A model generated the notes under the pieces. That model was not told the origin of the DNA, searched no databases, and saw only the letters and a list, made by a program, of their open reading frames with translations. A DNA stretch of 64,000 nt from Dugong dugon (lineage: Eukaryota; Chordata; Mammalia; Sirenia; Dugongidae). Location of the stretch: NCBI GenBank assembly GCA_030035585.1, contig CM057472.1, positions 87,851,601 to 87,915,600 on the forward strand, in the 5' to 3' direction. Positions 22,461-32,704 of the stretch are shown here, piece by piece. Both the position numbers and the translations under genes were made by a program. The number at the start of each line of letters is the position of its first letter. The stretch's first letter is position 1.

Positions 22461-23398
22461 ATTGTCATATATGCGCTTTTAGTTATGTAAACCTTTTGCT
22501 TTTATCCAAAAGTCAAAGATGAGAGGGTTCAAAGTCTAGGGCTTTATCCTTGAAGGATTCCTGAGGAATGCCAGATTAAGGAAAGATCTCTTTCTGACTA
22601 AACAGAAACTGTTAAAGGAACCACTATAAGTCAGATTGGAACAAGCCTACGAACAGTGAGTTTGGAAGCAAAATGCAAGAGAGGAGTAAGGAAGGGAAAG
22701 TTGTTCTGGGTTGGAAATGATTTGCATGTGCTAACTGAGAAGGGGTGAGGGAATAATCAGCCCATGAGGTTTAAAGCAGTATGGGCATATTATTGCAGAA
22801 TATCTAATTTAAAAAAATCTACATGAAATATTCTGCTTGTGGCATGTTCAGCATCCCTAACGTTCCCTTTACAGCTTGCATCTTCCACTCCCCAGACTAT
22901 CTCTGCCCATCCCTTACTACTGCCACATTATAAGTCAATCATCTTCTTCTAAGTATGTAAATGAAATCAGTAATAAGGCAACTCATAGCATTTCAGTGAC
23001 TGTGGTTTAAACCTTTCTCAAGACTGGGAGTTTCTCCCAAATTCTAGCAATCTTGTGCCTGCTTCCTGGCTTCATATGCAACTTCGTTTCTTCATCCAAA
23101 TTCTAGAATGCCACTACGCGGAGCTTCAGATCAGGATGCCAGTTATTTCAGAGACAATGACAGCTCCTTGGGACTTTATATAGTATTTATTGAGTCAATA
23201 TGTGTGCAGAGATTTTTAAATCACCTTGTGTTTACCTGAATAAGTGTTAACGGACCAGGGTGGCCTACATTAAAAATAAATAAATAAGTGTTATTAAAGA
23301 ATTTTGATGTCTTATTCCATAGTGCATTCTAGAACTGCTCAGATATTGGGGGTTTTCTATCAGAAGCATCCTTCAGATTCAATAGAATTTATTTTGAG
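22461..23398. other. Unassigned stretch
   Basis: No gene or nameable repeat. It contains a short (AAAT)n at about 23271-23287. Confidence 0.45.
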
Positions 23399-23399
23399 A

Positions 23400-23625
23400 G
23401 GCAGTTTTTTGAAGGGGAAGGAATTCTGCAATCCAGGCATGCTAATTGTGTTCTAGCCCCAGCTCTGCCTCTTACTATTGTGGGACTCTGGGCAAATCAC
23501 TTAGACCTTTTGGACCTCCATTTCCTTTATCTTTAAAATAAACTTAATATGCTTCACTGGTGGCATAGATGTGAGGCTCAAATAAAACAATGTTTTTGAA
23601 AACACCCTGAAACCTGCAAATCATT
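23400..23625 (+). repeat. MIR
   Basis: 'ctagccccagctctgcctct', 'ttgtgggactctgggcaaat', 'cctccatttcctttatcttt' and 'gaggctcaaataaaacaatg' in sense MIR order. Confidence 0.8.
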
Positions 23626-23629
23626 CCTC

Positions 23630-24999
23630 AAATATTATTATGTAACAAAAGGTTCCTGTCTTCCAGGGTTGTCAAAATATTGTAAAATAAAAATGTATGC
23701 TCTATCACAATGGAAGGGACTGGAATGGAAATCAAACTATCTGTAATAGAATGTCCAAAAACCAAAATGTCGGCAGTCTTAGATGCTATTTTTTTGATAG
23801 GAGATCATTCGGACTTGGCTTCAGAAAGAATTAATGAGAATTACACAGATTCAAATCTTCTCCATTACCACATTGGCCATGTCTAATAACTTGCCATGAA
23901 ATTGCACTGGTGTCTACAAAGTGATTGCATATGCTGGTTCTCCTTTTCAACTGAACATGTCACAATACATCCGTCTAGATCAGCCTTCCATTTATAGGAA
24001 AACTCAGATGCTAGCTTTTAACAGAGGAAAGAGTTTAAAAACCTATGTCCTATATCCTCTTCTAGAGAAGGGAAAATTCTTTAGTACTCAGCAGGTAATC
24101 TTTTTATGGTCCAGGTAATGAGGAATCTGGCTGATAATTGTTTTTCTAGGTAGTGCAAAGATAGAGGCGTTACTCATATGCTGCTGCTGTATCCAGAGAG
24201 ACATTGTAATTACAGCAGAACAAATTACCATAGCCTGAAAGAGAACATCACCGAGAGCAAAAACACAGATGAAGAAGCCTCTGTAGCAGAAGTGAAGATA
24301 AGGGCAAGAAATCAAAGTAGAATATTCCTGTTGCTGTTTACAAGAAGAAACAAGGGCAGCAAAATGGAAAGTCTTTCATATAAGTATAGGATGAAGAGAT
24401 GGGAGGAATGAAATATAGTCCCCAAAATAAGGTTTATTACGCATGGAATGGATTCAGTGAGATTGACTACTATTTAAAAAGTCTGTTAGAAAGAAAAACA
24501 AATTTAATAGACTATTAAGAGATAAAGAAGGACACTGAGAAGCACATTTTGATTAAAACTAAAGTTAAAATTTGGAATACTTACTGTACACCAGTCAGCA
24601 AACAAAGTTGAGCTAGATACAAGGGTATTACTGGAATTTACTGAAATTTGTTAGAGTATACATTGACTGATATTTGCTATTTTTGTATGAGGATTAATTA
24701 GGTCCAGGAGAGTTGAAATCAGAAATGTTGACTTAAAATTATTAGTTGATTTGAATTAGGTACTTGAAGTTATCATGATATAGTTTGGATATTAATGTTC
24801 TGTAGAAACAAACAGGAGTGTTGGGAAAAATTTACATTCTGATGTAGCTAGAGAAATGTAAAAGAAAAGAATATTCTTTTTTGTTTTGTTGAAAGACAGC
24901 ATCTCTATTCATGTGTTATTGAACTCAGATGTATAAAGAACACACATGACATTGAGCTTGGTCCTAGGTTAGAGGGAAGTGGAAATAACGATAATGATC
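23630..24999. other. Unassigned stretch
   Basis: No gene or repeat is identified. The part 24120-24410 looks repeat-free and less AT-rich, with short frames on both strands (24088-24315 minus, 24178-24411 plus). Neither resembles a known protein. Confidence 0.4.
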
Positions 25000-25450
25000 C
25001 TGAAAACAATAATAACAATGGTTAACATATGTTACATACAGGTCATGTACCACTGTACTAGACCGTTTTCATAGAGTATCTCTTTTACTTCTCACAACAT
25101 ATTAAATAACCCATAACCCTTTGTCGTCAAGTCAGTTCCAACTCATGACAACTCCATGTGTTACAGGGTAGAACTACTCCATACGATTTTCTTGGCTGTA
25201 ATCTTTATGGATACAGACTGCCAGGCCTTTCTTTCCTGGCCCCGCTGGGTGGCTTCCAACCACCAACCTTTAGATTATAAGCCAAGCACAAACTGTTTGC
25301 ACCACCCAGGGGCCTAACATATTAGATAGGCATGCTTATTACCTTGATTTTTTTAGATATGAATATAGAAGCCCTGAGGATTGAAAGAATTTGCCCAAAA
25401 TCACATAGCTAATGAGTAAAGTAGGGTTTTTACCCAGGCATTCTCAAGAT
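25000..25450 (-). repeat. MIR split by an AfroSINE
   Basis: Left part 25000-25108 ('ttttacttctcacaacatat') and right part 25316-25450 ('gaatttgcccaaaatcacat', 'agctaatgagtaaagtaggg') are one antisense MIR interrupted by the SINE at 25109-25315. Confidence 0.75.
25109..25315 (-). repeat. AfroSINE, long subtype, with 13-bp TSD
   Basis: Antisense copy: 'tcgtcaagtcagttccaact', 'gactgccaggcctttctttc' and the head complement 'gtttgcaccacccaggggcc'. It is flanked by AACATATTAAATA (25096-25108) and AACATATTAGATA (25316-25328). Confidence 0.96.
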
Positions 25451-25516
25451 AATATTTGTTAATGAACTATTAATAACCAGGCATTGAAGTGATATTTATA
25501 TACATGACTATGTCAG

Positions 25517-25730
25517 TGATTTTTAACCTTGGATGCATATCAAAATCACCTGGGAAGCATTTTAGACCCCCCCCCCCCCCCCCTGATGCCCAGGACCCAA
25601 ATCAGGCTAATTAAATCAGAATCTATGGGAAAGACAGTGGGAATTGGCATCAGTATTTCTTAAATATAAACATGAGTGTAATATAAGTACAAGTAGTTTT
25701 AAAAAGCTTCCCAGGAGATTTTAAATCATG
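25517..25730 (+). mobile_element. MER5-type hAT-Charlie MITE
   Basis: 'cagtgatttttaaccttgga', 'tatcaaaatcacctgggaag', 'aattaaatcagaatctatgg', 'ggcatcagtatttcttaaat' and 'aaaaagcttcccaggagatt' follow the MER5 consensus in order. A C17 run replaces the usual short pyrimidine stretch. Confidence 0.8.
25567..25583. repeat. C17 homopolymer
   Basis: Seventeen consecutive C within the MER5-type element. Confidence 0.97.
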
Positions 25731-25754
25731 ATCAATTTTTTTTTAATCTCCGTG

Positions 25755-25925
25755 CATTTAATATTCAATGCAAAATCTGTACATTCGCGTTATTCCTATT
25801 TTATTTATGAGGACACTGAGATACAATGACCATAACTGACTTGGGCAGTCAAGGTCACTTACCTGGTAACGGGCTCAACTGAGGTAAATGCAGTGCTGTC
25901 TGGCTCAAGAGGCCACATTCTTCCA
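25755..25925 (-). repeat. MIR
   Basis: 'ttcctattttatttatgagg', 'acactgagatacaatgacca', 'gcagtcaaggtcacttacct' and 'gtgctgtctggctcaagagg' fit an antisense MIR. Confidence 0.65.
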
Positions 25926-26257
25926 GATGCCTCAATGTCTGGCTATTTTTACCAGTGCAATAAATTCACTTGTTCCTGTTATTTAGTGTTTGTTGTAGAA
26001 TTTAGGTTTCATCTCAATCTCGCCTAGATTGTGTTCACTACTGAACTGAATACACACATAAGGAGCCAGTTAACAGCATCTTTTGAACAACCACCCTCTC
26101 TGGACCATTGTATTAATTGCAGTGGGAAACCACAGGAGAAAAAATGGAAATGTTTCTTCTTCAGAGATCTCTGCTCTCCTGCAAGCGTTCATAACCTGGG
26201 CTCTGTGGTCTCACTTCTGGGTGGACCATCAAGTCCCATAAGTTGTTTGCAAAGTAC

Positions 26258-26529
26258 CTGGGTTTTCTAGGACTGCCATGATAAAATACCACTAAGTAGG
26301 TGGCTTTAAAGACCAGAAAATTATTTTCTTACAGTTCTGGAGGCTTAAGTCGAAATCAGGGTCTCGGCTGTGTGCATTCCTTCTGGAGGTCTATTCTCCT
26401 AGTTTCTGGTGACTGCTGGCAATCCTTGGCTTTCCTTTGCTGCTTGTAGATGCATCTATCTGCCTCTGTCCTCACGTGGTGTCTTTCTTCTCCCTGCGTG
26501 TCTCCCTCTTTTAAGACACTGCTAACAAG
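26258..26529 (-). mobile_element. MLT1-type LTR, 3' part
   Basis: Antisense LTR: 'ctaggactgccatgataaaa', 'cttacagttctggaggctta', 'gcttgtagatgcatctatct' and 'ctcacgtggtgtctttcttc'. The remainder of the LTR is missing past the AfroSINE on its right. The frame at 26031-26270 only touches it. Confidence 0.75.
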
Positions 26530-26690
26530 GGACTGGAAACCCTGATGGCATAGTGGTTAAGAGCTTGTCTGCGTAACCAAAAGGTCAGCAGTTCGAATCC
26601 ACCAGGCACTCCTTAGAAGCCCTATGGGGCAGTTCTACTCTGTCCTATAGGGTGATTAGGAGTTGCAATTGACTCAGCAGCAACGAGTTT
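26530..26690 (+). repeat. AfroSINE, short subtype
   Basis: 'gaaaccctgatggcatagtg', 'ggtcagcagttcgaatccac', 'tactctgtcctatagggtga', 'aattgactcagcagcaacga'. It carries an intact B-box-like GTTCGAATCC. Confidence 0.93.
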
Positions 26691-26699
26691 ATACATACT

Positions 26700-27799
26700 G
26701 GCAAGTTTTATAGAAAATTAATTTTATTATCCCCTAGCTATTCCTCCTTCCTCCTATGTAATCCATTATTTAAAAATATATTAATAATGTTCATATTAAT
26801 ACAAACTTAAATGAGAAAAAAAGCTCTGTAATGCTTTGTATATTCACATATGGTACACAATATGGATGATTATTTACATAATTGTGGATCCAAAAATATA
26901 TTTCCTGATATATCTATATATGAATTTCCAAATAAATATAAAACACATCCACATATATTAACCAATATGGGATATATTTACAGTTACAACCATGTGCTTT
27001 CTGGACCCTGCATGTTGGGTAGAAAATATTATCATCTCTGATTGTTAACAGAGTCACTTATAGATATTTATAGAGTCCCACCCATCCTGATTTGGATTTA
27101 GTAAGTCTGGAGTGGACCCTGCTTAGCTTGAGAGTTGCTCCTGAAGCCTGTGAACAGGTAGAGATGAGGAAGGAAAGATATCAGACAACAGAAGTTCCAG
27201 TAAGTAAAGGATCAGAGGCCAAGAGAATCCCTCCCAGGAGGGTGGAAGTTTATTTGCTTGTTTGTGTGTGTTGTTGTGTGTGTTGTGAGCCCTACTATGT
27301 TTATCCTTTCACTTGATTCATCTAGTGTACACAAACAAAATGTAAATAGTAGCGATTAACATCAGAGAAAGGATATCCTTTGTTTTTAACCTCTGCTTGT
27401 TTTTTTAACTATTACGTGTTCAAACAGTAGAGGAGAACTTCTTGGAGAAAAAGTACTCATGTTCATGTTATTGTTCATTGCTCAATGCACTATTTAGCAA
27501 ACTTTATTTCCCACTGAAGGAAAAAAAAATCTAACTTCACAAAGTTAAATAGAAATCCTTTTTTTTTTCACCTTCTTGTATAAAGCAAAGGGGAAAGGCA
27601 GCTTGACTCTTTGCAGAGGGAGGTGTTAAGAACAAGGCCAGAGGCAGCTGTCTTGAAATATAATAAAAAGGTGCTATTAAGATAGAGCATAGTTTAAAAC
27701 AGGCAAGTTTGAAGAGAGAGGGATTTTTCCTTCCCTCTTAACATTGTGCCCTTTCTTGTGCTCACTTAGTTCTTTAGCTAAAGGATATCTTGTGATAAA
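26700..27799. other. Unassigned AT-rich stretch
   Basis: No gene. TG-rich tract at about 27252-27285. Short plus frames at 26850-27041 and 27092-27316 have no recognisable domains. Confidence 0.45.
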
Positions 27800-28045
27800 A
27801 TATAAATCTCTGTGAAGCCCTTCCCCAAACTCACCCCCCACCTGAATTTGAACTTTCTGTTCATTATACCCCTGTTCTGACTTCTATTGACACCTATCTT
27901 ACATGTAGTTATTGTTTGCCAGTCTGTTTGCTTTTAAATTGTAAGATCGTTAGTAAAAAGACCCATGTCTTAATCACCTTTGTTGGTGCTCAAAAGAAGT
28001 CTGTTGAATGAATGAATAAACACTTGAATGAACAGATGAACTATA
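27800..28045 (+). repeat. L2 LINE 3' end
   Basis: 'cctgttctgacttctattga', 'aaattgtaagatcgttagta', 'acccatgtcttaatcacctt' and the end 'ctgttgaatgaatgaataaa' match the sense L2 3' end. Confidence 0.75.
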
Positions 28046-28195
28046 ATGGTTACTAGTAACACCTACAGACCTGCACATTTCTTTGTGAATGGGACTTTGC
28101 CTCTTCGTTTCTCCTGAGCTTCATAATTTTGTATTTACATCATAGGTGATCTAGCAAAAAATGTGAACAACCCCCAAGTTATTAAAAAGTAAATT

Positions 28196-28899
28196 TTTTT
28201 TATTGTGCTTTAAGTGAAAGTTTACAGTTCGAGTTAGTTTCTCATACAAAAATTGATATACACATTGTTATGTGACCCAAGTTGCTCTCCCTATAACGTG
28301 ACAGCGAACTTCTTCTTTCCATCCCGGATTTCCCGTGTCCCTTCAACCAGCTCCTGTCCCTCCTTTCCATCCCGGATTTCCCATGTCCGTTCAACCAGCT
28401 CCTGTCCCTTTTTGCCTTCTCATCTCGCCTCTGGATGGAAGCTGCCCATTTAATCTCATGTATCTACTTGAGCTAAGAAGCGCTCTCTTCACGAGTATCA
28501 TTTTATGTCTTATAGTCCAGTCTAATCTTTGTCTGAAGAGGGGGCTTCGGGAATGGTTTCAGTTCTGGGCTAACAAAGAGTCTGGGGGCCATGTCTTCCG
28601 GGGTCCCTCCAGTCTCAGTCAGACCATTAAGTCTGGTCTTTTTACTAGAATTTGAGTTCTGTACCCTACTTTCCTCCTGCTCTGTGAGGGGCTGTATGTT
28701 GTGTTCCCTGTCAGGGCAGTCATTGGTGATAGCTGGGCACCATCTAGTTCTTCTGGTCTCAGGCTGATGGAGTCTCTGGTTTATGTTGCCCTTTCTGTCT
28801 CTCAGGCTAATATGTTCCTTGCATCATTGGTGTTACTCATTCTCCTTTGCTCCAGGTGGGTTGGGACCAATTGATGTATCTTAGATGTCCGCTTGCTAG
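28196..28899 (-). mobile_element. LINE 3' segment, family B, with 13-bp TSD
   Basis: The T-rich left edge 'attgtgctttaagtgaaagt' gives a minus-strand 3' end with AATAAA and poly-A. Then 'agtttctcatacaaaaattg', 'tccctccagtctcagtcaga', 'ccattaagtctggtcttttt', 'ccctgtcagggcagtcattg' and 'tagttcttctggtctcaggc'. It is flanked by perfect TAAAAAGTAAATT copies at 28183-28195 and 28900-28912, so it is a 5'-truncated target-primed insertion of 704 bp. I recall this unit as very common in elephants. Its LINE clade is not certain. Confidence 0.8.
28319..28414. repeat. 48-bp tandem duplication inside the LINE segment
   Basis: Two adjacent units of about 48 bp, each beginning 'ccatcccggatttccc' and containing 'ttcaaccagctcctgtccct', with a few mismatches between units. 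They cause a repeated peptide in the chance plus frame 28253-28453. Confidence 0.9.
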
Positions 28900-28914
28900 T
28901 AAAAAGTAAATTCT

Positions 28915-30390
28915 TAAGGTGTGTTTAGTACTTGGGAATAATCATAATGTTCTTTTTTTTAAAAAAACTTGAGGATGGAGGGAGTCAGTGATCAAACCCC
29001 AGAATCCATTAGCTTGACTAAGATACTACGGTTTATTGCTGGCATGGGGCAAAGAGGGCAAGGGGAAAGTGTGGGAAGAAAATATGTGGTAACTTTGCAA
29101 TCTATGTATGAATGATTAGGGCCTGGATTGTCATACCTTCTGGGAAGGCACATTGACAATAGGCAGAAAACCCTTACCTGTAACTCACTGGCTGACAGCC
29201 TGGCCAGTCAAATTGTGGATTTACATGGAATCCAAATGAAGTGTTGAGACAACATCTCAAACATTTTTTGCTTAATGAGATTCTGTCCCTGGCTAGTAGG
29301 TCAGCAGTGTGATTTACCAGTCATATTTCAGTTTGCAGATGAAGTCCTAAATCAGGGCCCTGAGCTCATGCATTACGCTCACCGCTCCTCCTTTGCTCCA
29401 GCTGCATCCGTCAGCTTCCATCATGGATCCAAGAAGTGAAGCTAAATTGACAAGAGGCTCAATTTCCAGAGCACTTTGTGAACTAGAATCTTGTTATTTC
29501 TCCCTCTCCAATCTTACGTGAAAGGACACAAGTGTAGTTTCTTAAGAAGGGGATGTGCCTCAAGCAGTGTTTTATGTGTGCCTTGTGTAGGTGTCTTAGA
29601 AAATTTCCAGGGCCAATTTACAAACTAGCCAGCCCCTACCTTCATTTTCATCCTCCTCCTCCTCCTCCTCTTTTTTTTTTTTTTTAATCACCCATCCAGA
29701 CCTGCGATTCTCCTAGAATGCCCTCTCTGGAAGTCCTTTGCAGCATGTTCTAGCTGAGCAATGAATCGGTAGAGGAGGACCTGAATGAAGGGTTTCAGAA
29801 ATGAAATACTTTGAACATGAATCGTGCCTTTCATCTAATGATCACAGAGCCCCAGATAAACTAATCCATCCACTCTCCGCACAGCTTATTGAGGTAAACA
29901 GATGGAGGAGATCCAGTCACATCAATCAGTGGAAAAACAGAAGCAAAGAAAAAGCGTAAAATTCTTCAAGATCCCTAGGGGGTTGGTGGTCATGTTTCTA
30001 GCAGAACTCTTAGCTTTCTGCCGGCCCCCAATCTCTGTCCATTTAAATCATGGAATTCTGCTGTTAAAGTAGAAGATAAACATGTGATGAAGGAATTCAA
30101 GGTGGTTCAGCCTTTAGGTATGAAAGCGCAGTCTTCAGCAATCCTTAAAGAAGGCAGCGCCAATCTGGTTCCATAGGCCATGGCCCTAAAGAACCCATCC
30201 TTCTCCTCAGAGTTCCTGAATGCATATGGCTCTTCCAGCTTCACAGAATAGAAATAGTATGTTTTCAAGTATCTCCTACTCTGGTAATTTCTACTTCAGT
30301 TATTGTCCAAGGACGGTCTCCAGAAGACTACTTGATCACAGGTTTGACCACTGCCACATTATGGAATCTGAAATAGCATTTTAGGCCACA
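28915..30390. other. Unassigned stretch with (CCT)n and T run
   Basis: No gene or nameable transposon. A CCT trinucleotide tract runs directly into a T15 run at about 29650-29686. The sequence 29380-29460 is less AT-rich but has no open frame of note. Confidence 0.45.
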
Positions 30391-30394
30391 ATCT

Positions 30395-30550
30395 CCTATG
30401 TGCTAGATGTTGTCCTGGGCTCTTATTTACTTGCAATCTGATGTTCACAACAGCCCATTTTATAGATGGGAAATTCTCTCAGAAAGTTTAAGTAATTTAT
30501 GGGGTAAGCTTGGGGCTGGAATTCAAACCAAATCCAATTCTAAAGCTGTC
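30395..30550 (-). repeat. MIR
   Basis: 'ctcctatgtgctagatgttg', 'cattttatagatgggaaatt', 'aagtttaagtaatttatggg' and 'gctggaattcaaaccaaatc' are the antisense MIR in order. Confidence 0.75.
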
Positions 30551-30626
30551 TCTTCAGGTTGAATTTACACATTTCAGGTGGAGAAAGAACAGCTTACATC
30601 TCAGTTTCCCTCTGATTTAGATCTTA

Positions 30627-30655
30627 CCCCCCCTCACCCCCCCCCCAAAAAAAAA
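30627..30655. repeat. C7-TCA-C10-A9 low complexity
   Basis: Two C runs separated by TCA and followed by nine A, directly left of an AfroSINE whose poly-A-like end it may include. Confidence 0.9.
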
Positions 30656-30803
30656 TCAAACCCATTGCCATCGAGTTGATTCTGACCGACAGAGACCCTA
30701 TAGCACAGAATAGAACTGCCCCGCAGGGTTTCCAGGGAGAGGCTGGTGGATTCAGACTGCTGACCTTTTGGTTAGCAGCCATAGGTCTTAACTACTGTGA
30801 GAT
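30656..30803 (-). repeat. AfroSINE, short subtype, 5'-eroded
   Basis: 'ccattgccatcgagttgatt', 'tagaactgccccgcagggtt', 'gctgaccttttggttagcag' and 'tcttaactactgtga'. The last head bases (complement of GGAGCCCTGGTGG) are missing. Confidence 0.92.
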
Positions 30804-31287
30804 ATCAATTAATTCTCTTGTAGATTCAGAGAGAAGGAAACCGCAGAAGTATAAGATTATATTACCTTCATTAAATCTCCGAATCATTTGAAAATTCTAA
30901 GTAGTGGTTTTGAACTTGGCCATATTTACATATCTCTGCTCCTACATTATCCCTCCTTCCTTTGTATTTCCAGTTTATGAGCAGAATAGTGGTGGTTACT
31001 AACCCTGTGGCAGGGCAAATGTAAATCTTCCAAGTCACCCATTGTATTTTACAGGCCTGTAACATCTTCAACGTCTTGCCTGCAGTTCTCAAGCATCAGT
31101 TAGGTGCTTCAGTTCACATACAGAGTATGTACAAGCTGAGGGAACTGGTGTCCAGTCTAATCTCTTCATAAATTTACTGTGTGACTCAGGAAGGGCCTCT
31201 CACAGGAAGAATTTTACCCACGGACCTGTGTTGTTTGAAGTGTTTTTTAAATACATTCTGGATTTGAATGACTTTAAGAAGGGCAAG

Positions 31288-31412
31288 CAGGAATGGATTA
31301 GCCAATAAGCAAGGTATGCACAGGCTTACTTGTGTTAAACAAAATCAAGCCTGTGTGTACTTTGTTTACTGTAAGCCCGTGTGGACCTTGCTTACTGGTT
31401 AATCCACCCCCG
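31288..31412. mobile_element. Inverted-repeat MITE, copy A
   Basis: The left end is CAGGAATGGATTAGCCAATA, and the right end reads inward on the complement as CGGGGGTGGATTAACCAGTA. Both are followed by AGCAAGGT. The arms meet in the middle with an extra partial arm ('tcaagcctgtgtgtactttg'). The element is related to copies B and C downstream. Weak 8-bp flanks (AGGGCAAG and AGGACAGA) fit a hAT-sized duplication but share only five or six bases. A short frame on each strand here is a by-product of the symmetry. Confidence 0.65.
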
Positions 31413-31619
31413 AGGACAGAGTTACATGAGGTTGCCATGAATAGGGGGCTGTCTCCACAGCAGCTAACAACAAACAACAAGGAGGGCGGGCACTCTCCAT
31501 GTTCTCATAAGTCTCACCTCTCTTTGTGATCACATCTGGCCTGAATTACATATTTATATTAGCCCTCTGGCCCCTGGGAACAGTTCTGTTGACCACTCTT
31601 AACTTAGAACTGTGGTGAG

Positions 31620-31800
31620 TCAAGTGTGGTCTCTGGATCGACAGGTGTTGACAATATCACCTGAGACCTTGTTAGAAATGCAAATTCTCAGGTCCCACCC
31701 CAGACCTACAGAATCAGAAAGTGGGGTGCAACCCAGCTATCTGCATTTCAACCAGCCCTCCAGGTGATTCTGACGTGCACTGTCGTTTGAGAGCCACTGA
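31620..31800 (-). mobile_element. MER5A-type hAT-Charlie MITE
   Basis: 'atatcacctgagaccttgtt', 'agaaatgcaaattctcaggt', 'ccaccccagacctacagaat', 'ctgcatttcaaccagccctc', 'caggtgattctgacgtgcac' and 'cgtttgagagccactg'. The element is nearly palindromic, so the strand call is weak. Confidence 0.85.
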
Positions 31801-31869
31801 CTTAGGTGAGTTACGTTTCCTCACAGAAACTCCTTCTATCTTGGAAAGGAATAACATCTGCTCCCTTTC

Positions 31870-32020
31870 TGATGATTAAGCTTTCTACAATGCCTCACAG
31901 CCTACAAAGGCGCCTTATCATCCTGTTTTCTCATATGACCCTGATAGCAATGGTTTGAGGGAGGTGTTACTATTCTGTCTCTACCCAGAGCTGTAAAGTG
32001 ACTTGTACAAAGTGGTATGT
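31870..32020 (-). repeat. MIR
   Basis: 'ttatcatcctgttttctcat', 'gagggaggtgttactattct', 'agctgtaaagtgacttgtac' fit the antisense MIR core. Confidence 0.55.
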
Positions 32021-32021
32021 C

Positions 32022-32140
32022 CAGTGTCAGATTACCCAATAAGCAAAGTAAGCACTGGCTTACTTGTGTTTACCTACTAATCTGTAGCGAACAATTTCAC
32101 ATTTTTTCACCACATCAAAAATTCTGCTTCTAGGTATGGT
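32022..32140. mobile_element. Inverted-repeat MITE, copy B, one arm
   Basis: Starts CAGTGTCAGATTACCCAATA, then 'agcaaagtaagcactggctt', 'ctactaatctgtagcgaaca' and 'ttttttcaccacatcaaaaa'. It matches the left arm of copy C over about 90 bp. No matching right arm is visible, so it is a half element or a deleted copy. Confidence 0.65.
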
Positions 32141-32216
32141 TGGCATCTGTCTCTCTCCCAAGCCCACAATACCTTCCTACAGAATCAAAGCCTCTTTTCA
32201 AATTTACAATCCCTGA

Positions 32217-32381
32217 CAGGGACTGATTACCCAGTAAGCAAGGTAAGCATGGGCTTACTTGTGCTTACTTACTAATCTGTAGTGAACAGTTTCACGTGTT
32301 TTTCACCACATCTTTAAAACTGAAATTGTTCACTACAGATTAAGCCCATGCTTACCTTGCTTATTGGATAATCCATCCCTG
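32217..32381. mobile_element. Inverted-repeat MITE, copy C, both arms
   Basis: Left arm CAGGGACTGATTACCCAGTA then 'agcaaggtaagcatgggctt' and 'ctgtagtgaacagtttcacg'. The right arm read on the complement is CAGGGATGGATTATCCAATA, 'agcaaggtaagcatgggctt' and 'ctgtagtgaacaatttcag'. The arms match for roughly 60-70 bp. The right arm lacks a short segment present in the left. It could fold into a long hairpin. CAG termini and size suggest a hAT-like MITE, but no target duplication is clear. Confidence 0.7.
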
Positions 32382-32564
32382 GATATGCCAGTCTATTGGA
32401 TCTCTAACCCAGGTCCCTCTTCCTCAGCAACTCACTGCTTCAATCTTCCTAAATATAATCAATGTAGATGAATAAGTATATGTAAAATGGTTTGTGTTCT
32501 CTTGGTGGTGGGGGCAGAGGATAAACTATAAATCCTCTTGTGATAATCATATCATTATTTTCAT

Positions 32565-32700
32565 TCTATTATATTTTCACTCATTCAACAGTTAAACTTT
32601 ACAACAGGCACTAAGTTAGGGATTTTTAAACGTAAAAATGGGCAAAACACATACATATTCTGATAAAATCCTCTTTCCAGAACTTCTGACAGGTAAGCAA
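32565..32700 (-). repeat. L2 LINE fragment
   Basis: 'cactcattcaacagttaaac', 'acaggcactaagttagggat', 'aaaaatgggcaaaacacata' in antisense L2 3' order. Diverged. Confidence 0.5.
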
Positions 32701-32704
32701 AAAC

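Noticed and set aside
26577-26610. tRNA-like A-box and B-box in SINE heads, e.g. GTTCGAATCC
   Set aside because: These are the tRNA-derived promoters of AfroSINE copies; no cloverleaf with an intact acceptor stem and anticodon arm is present, so no tRNA genes are called.
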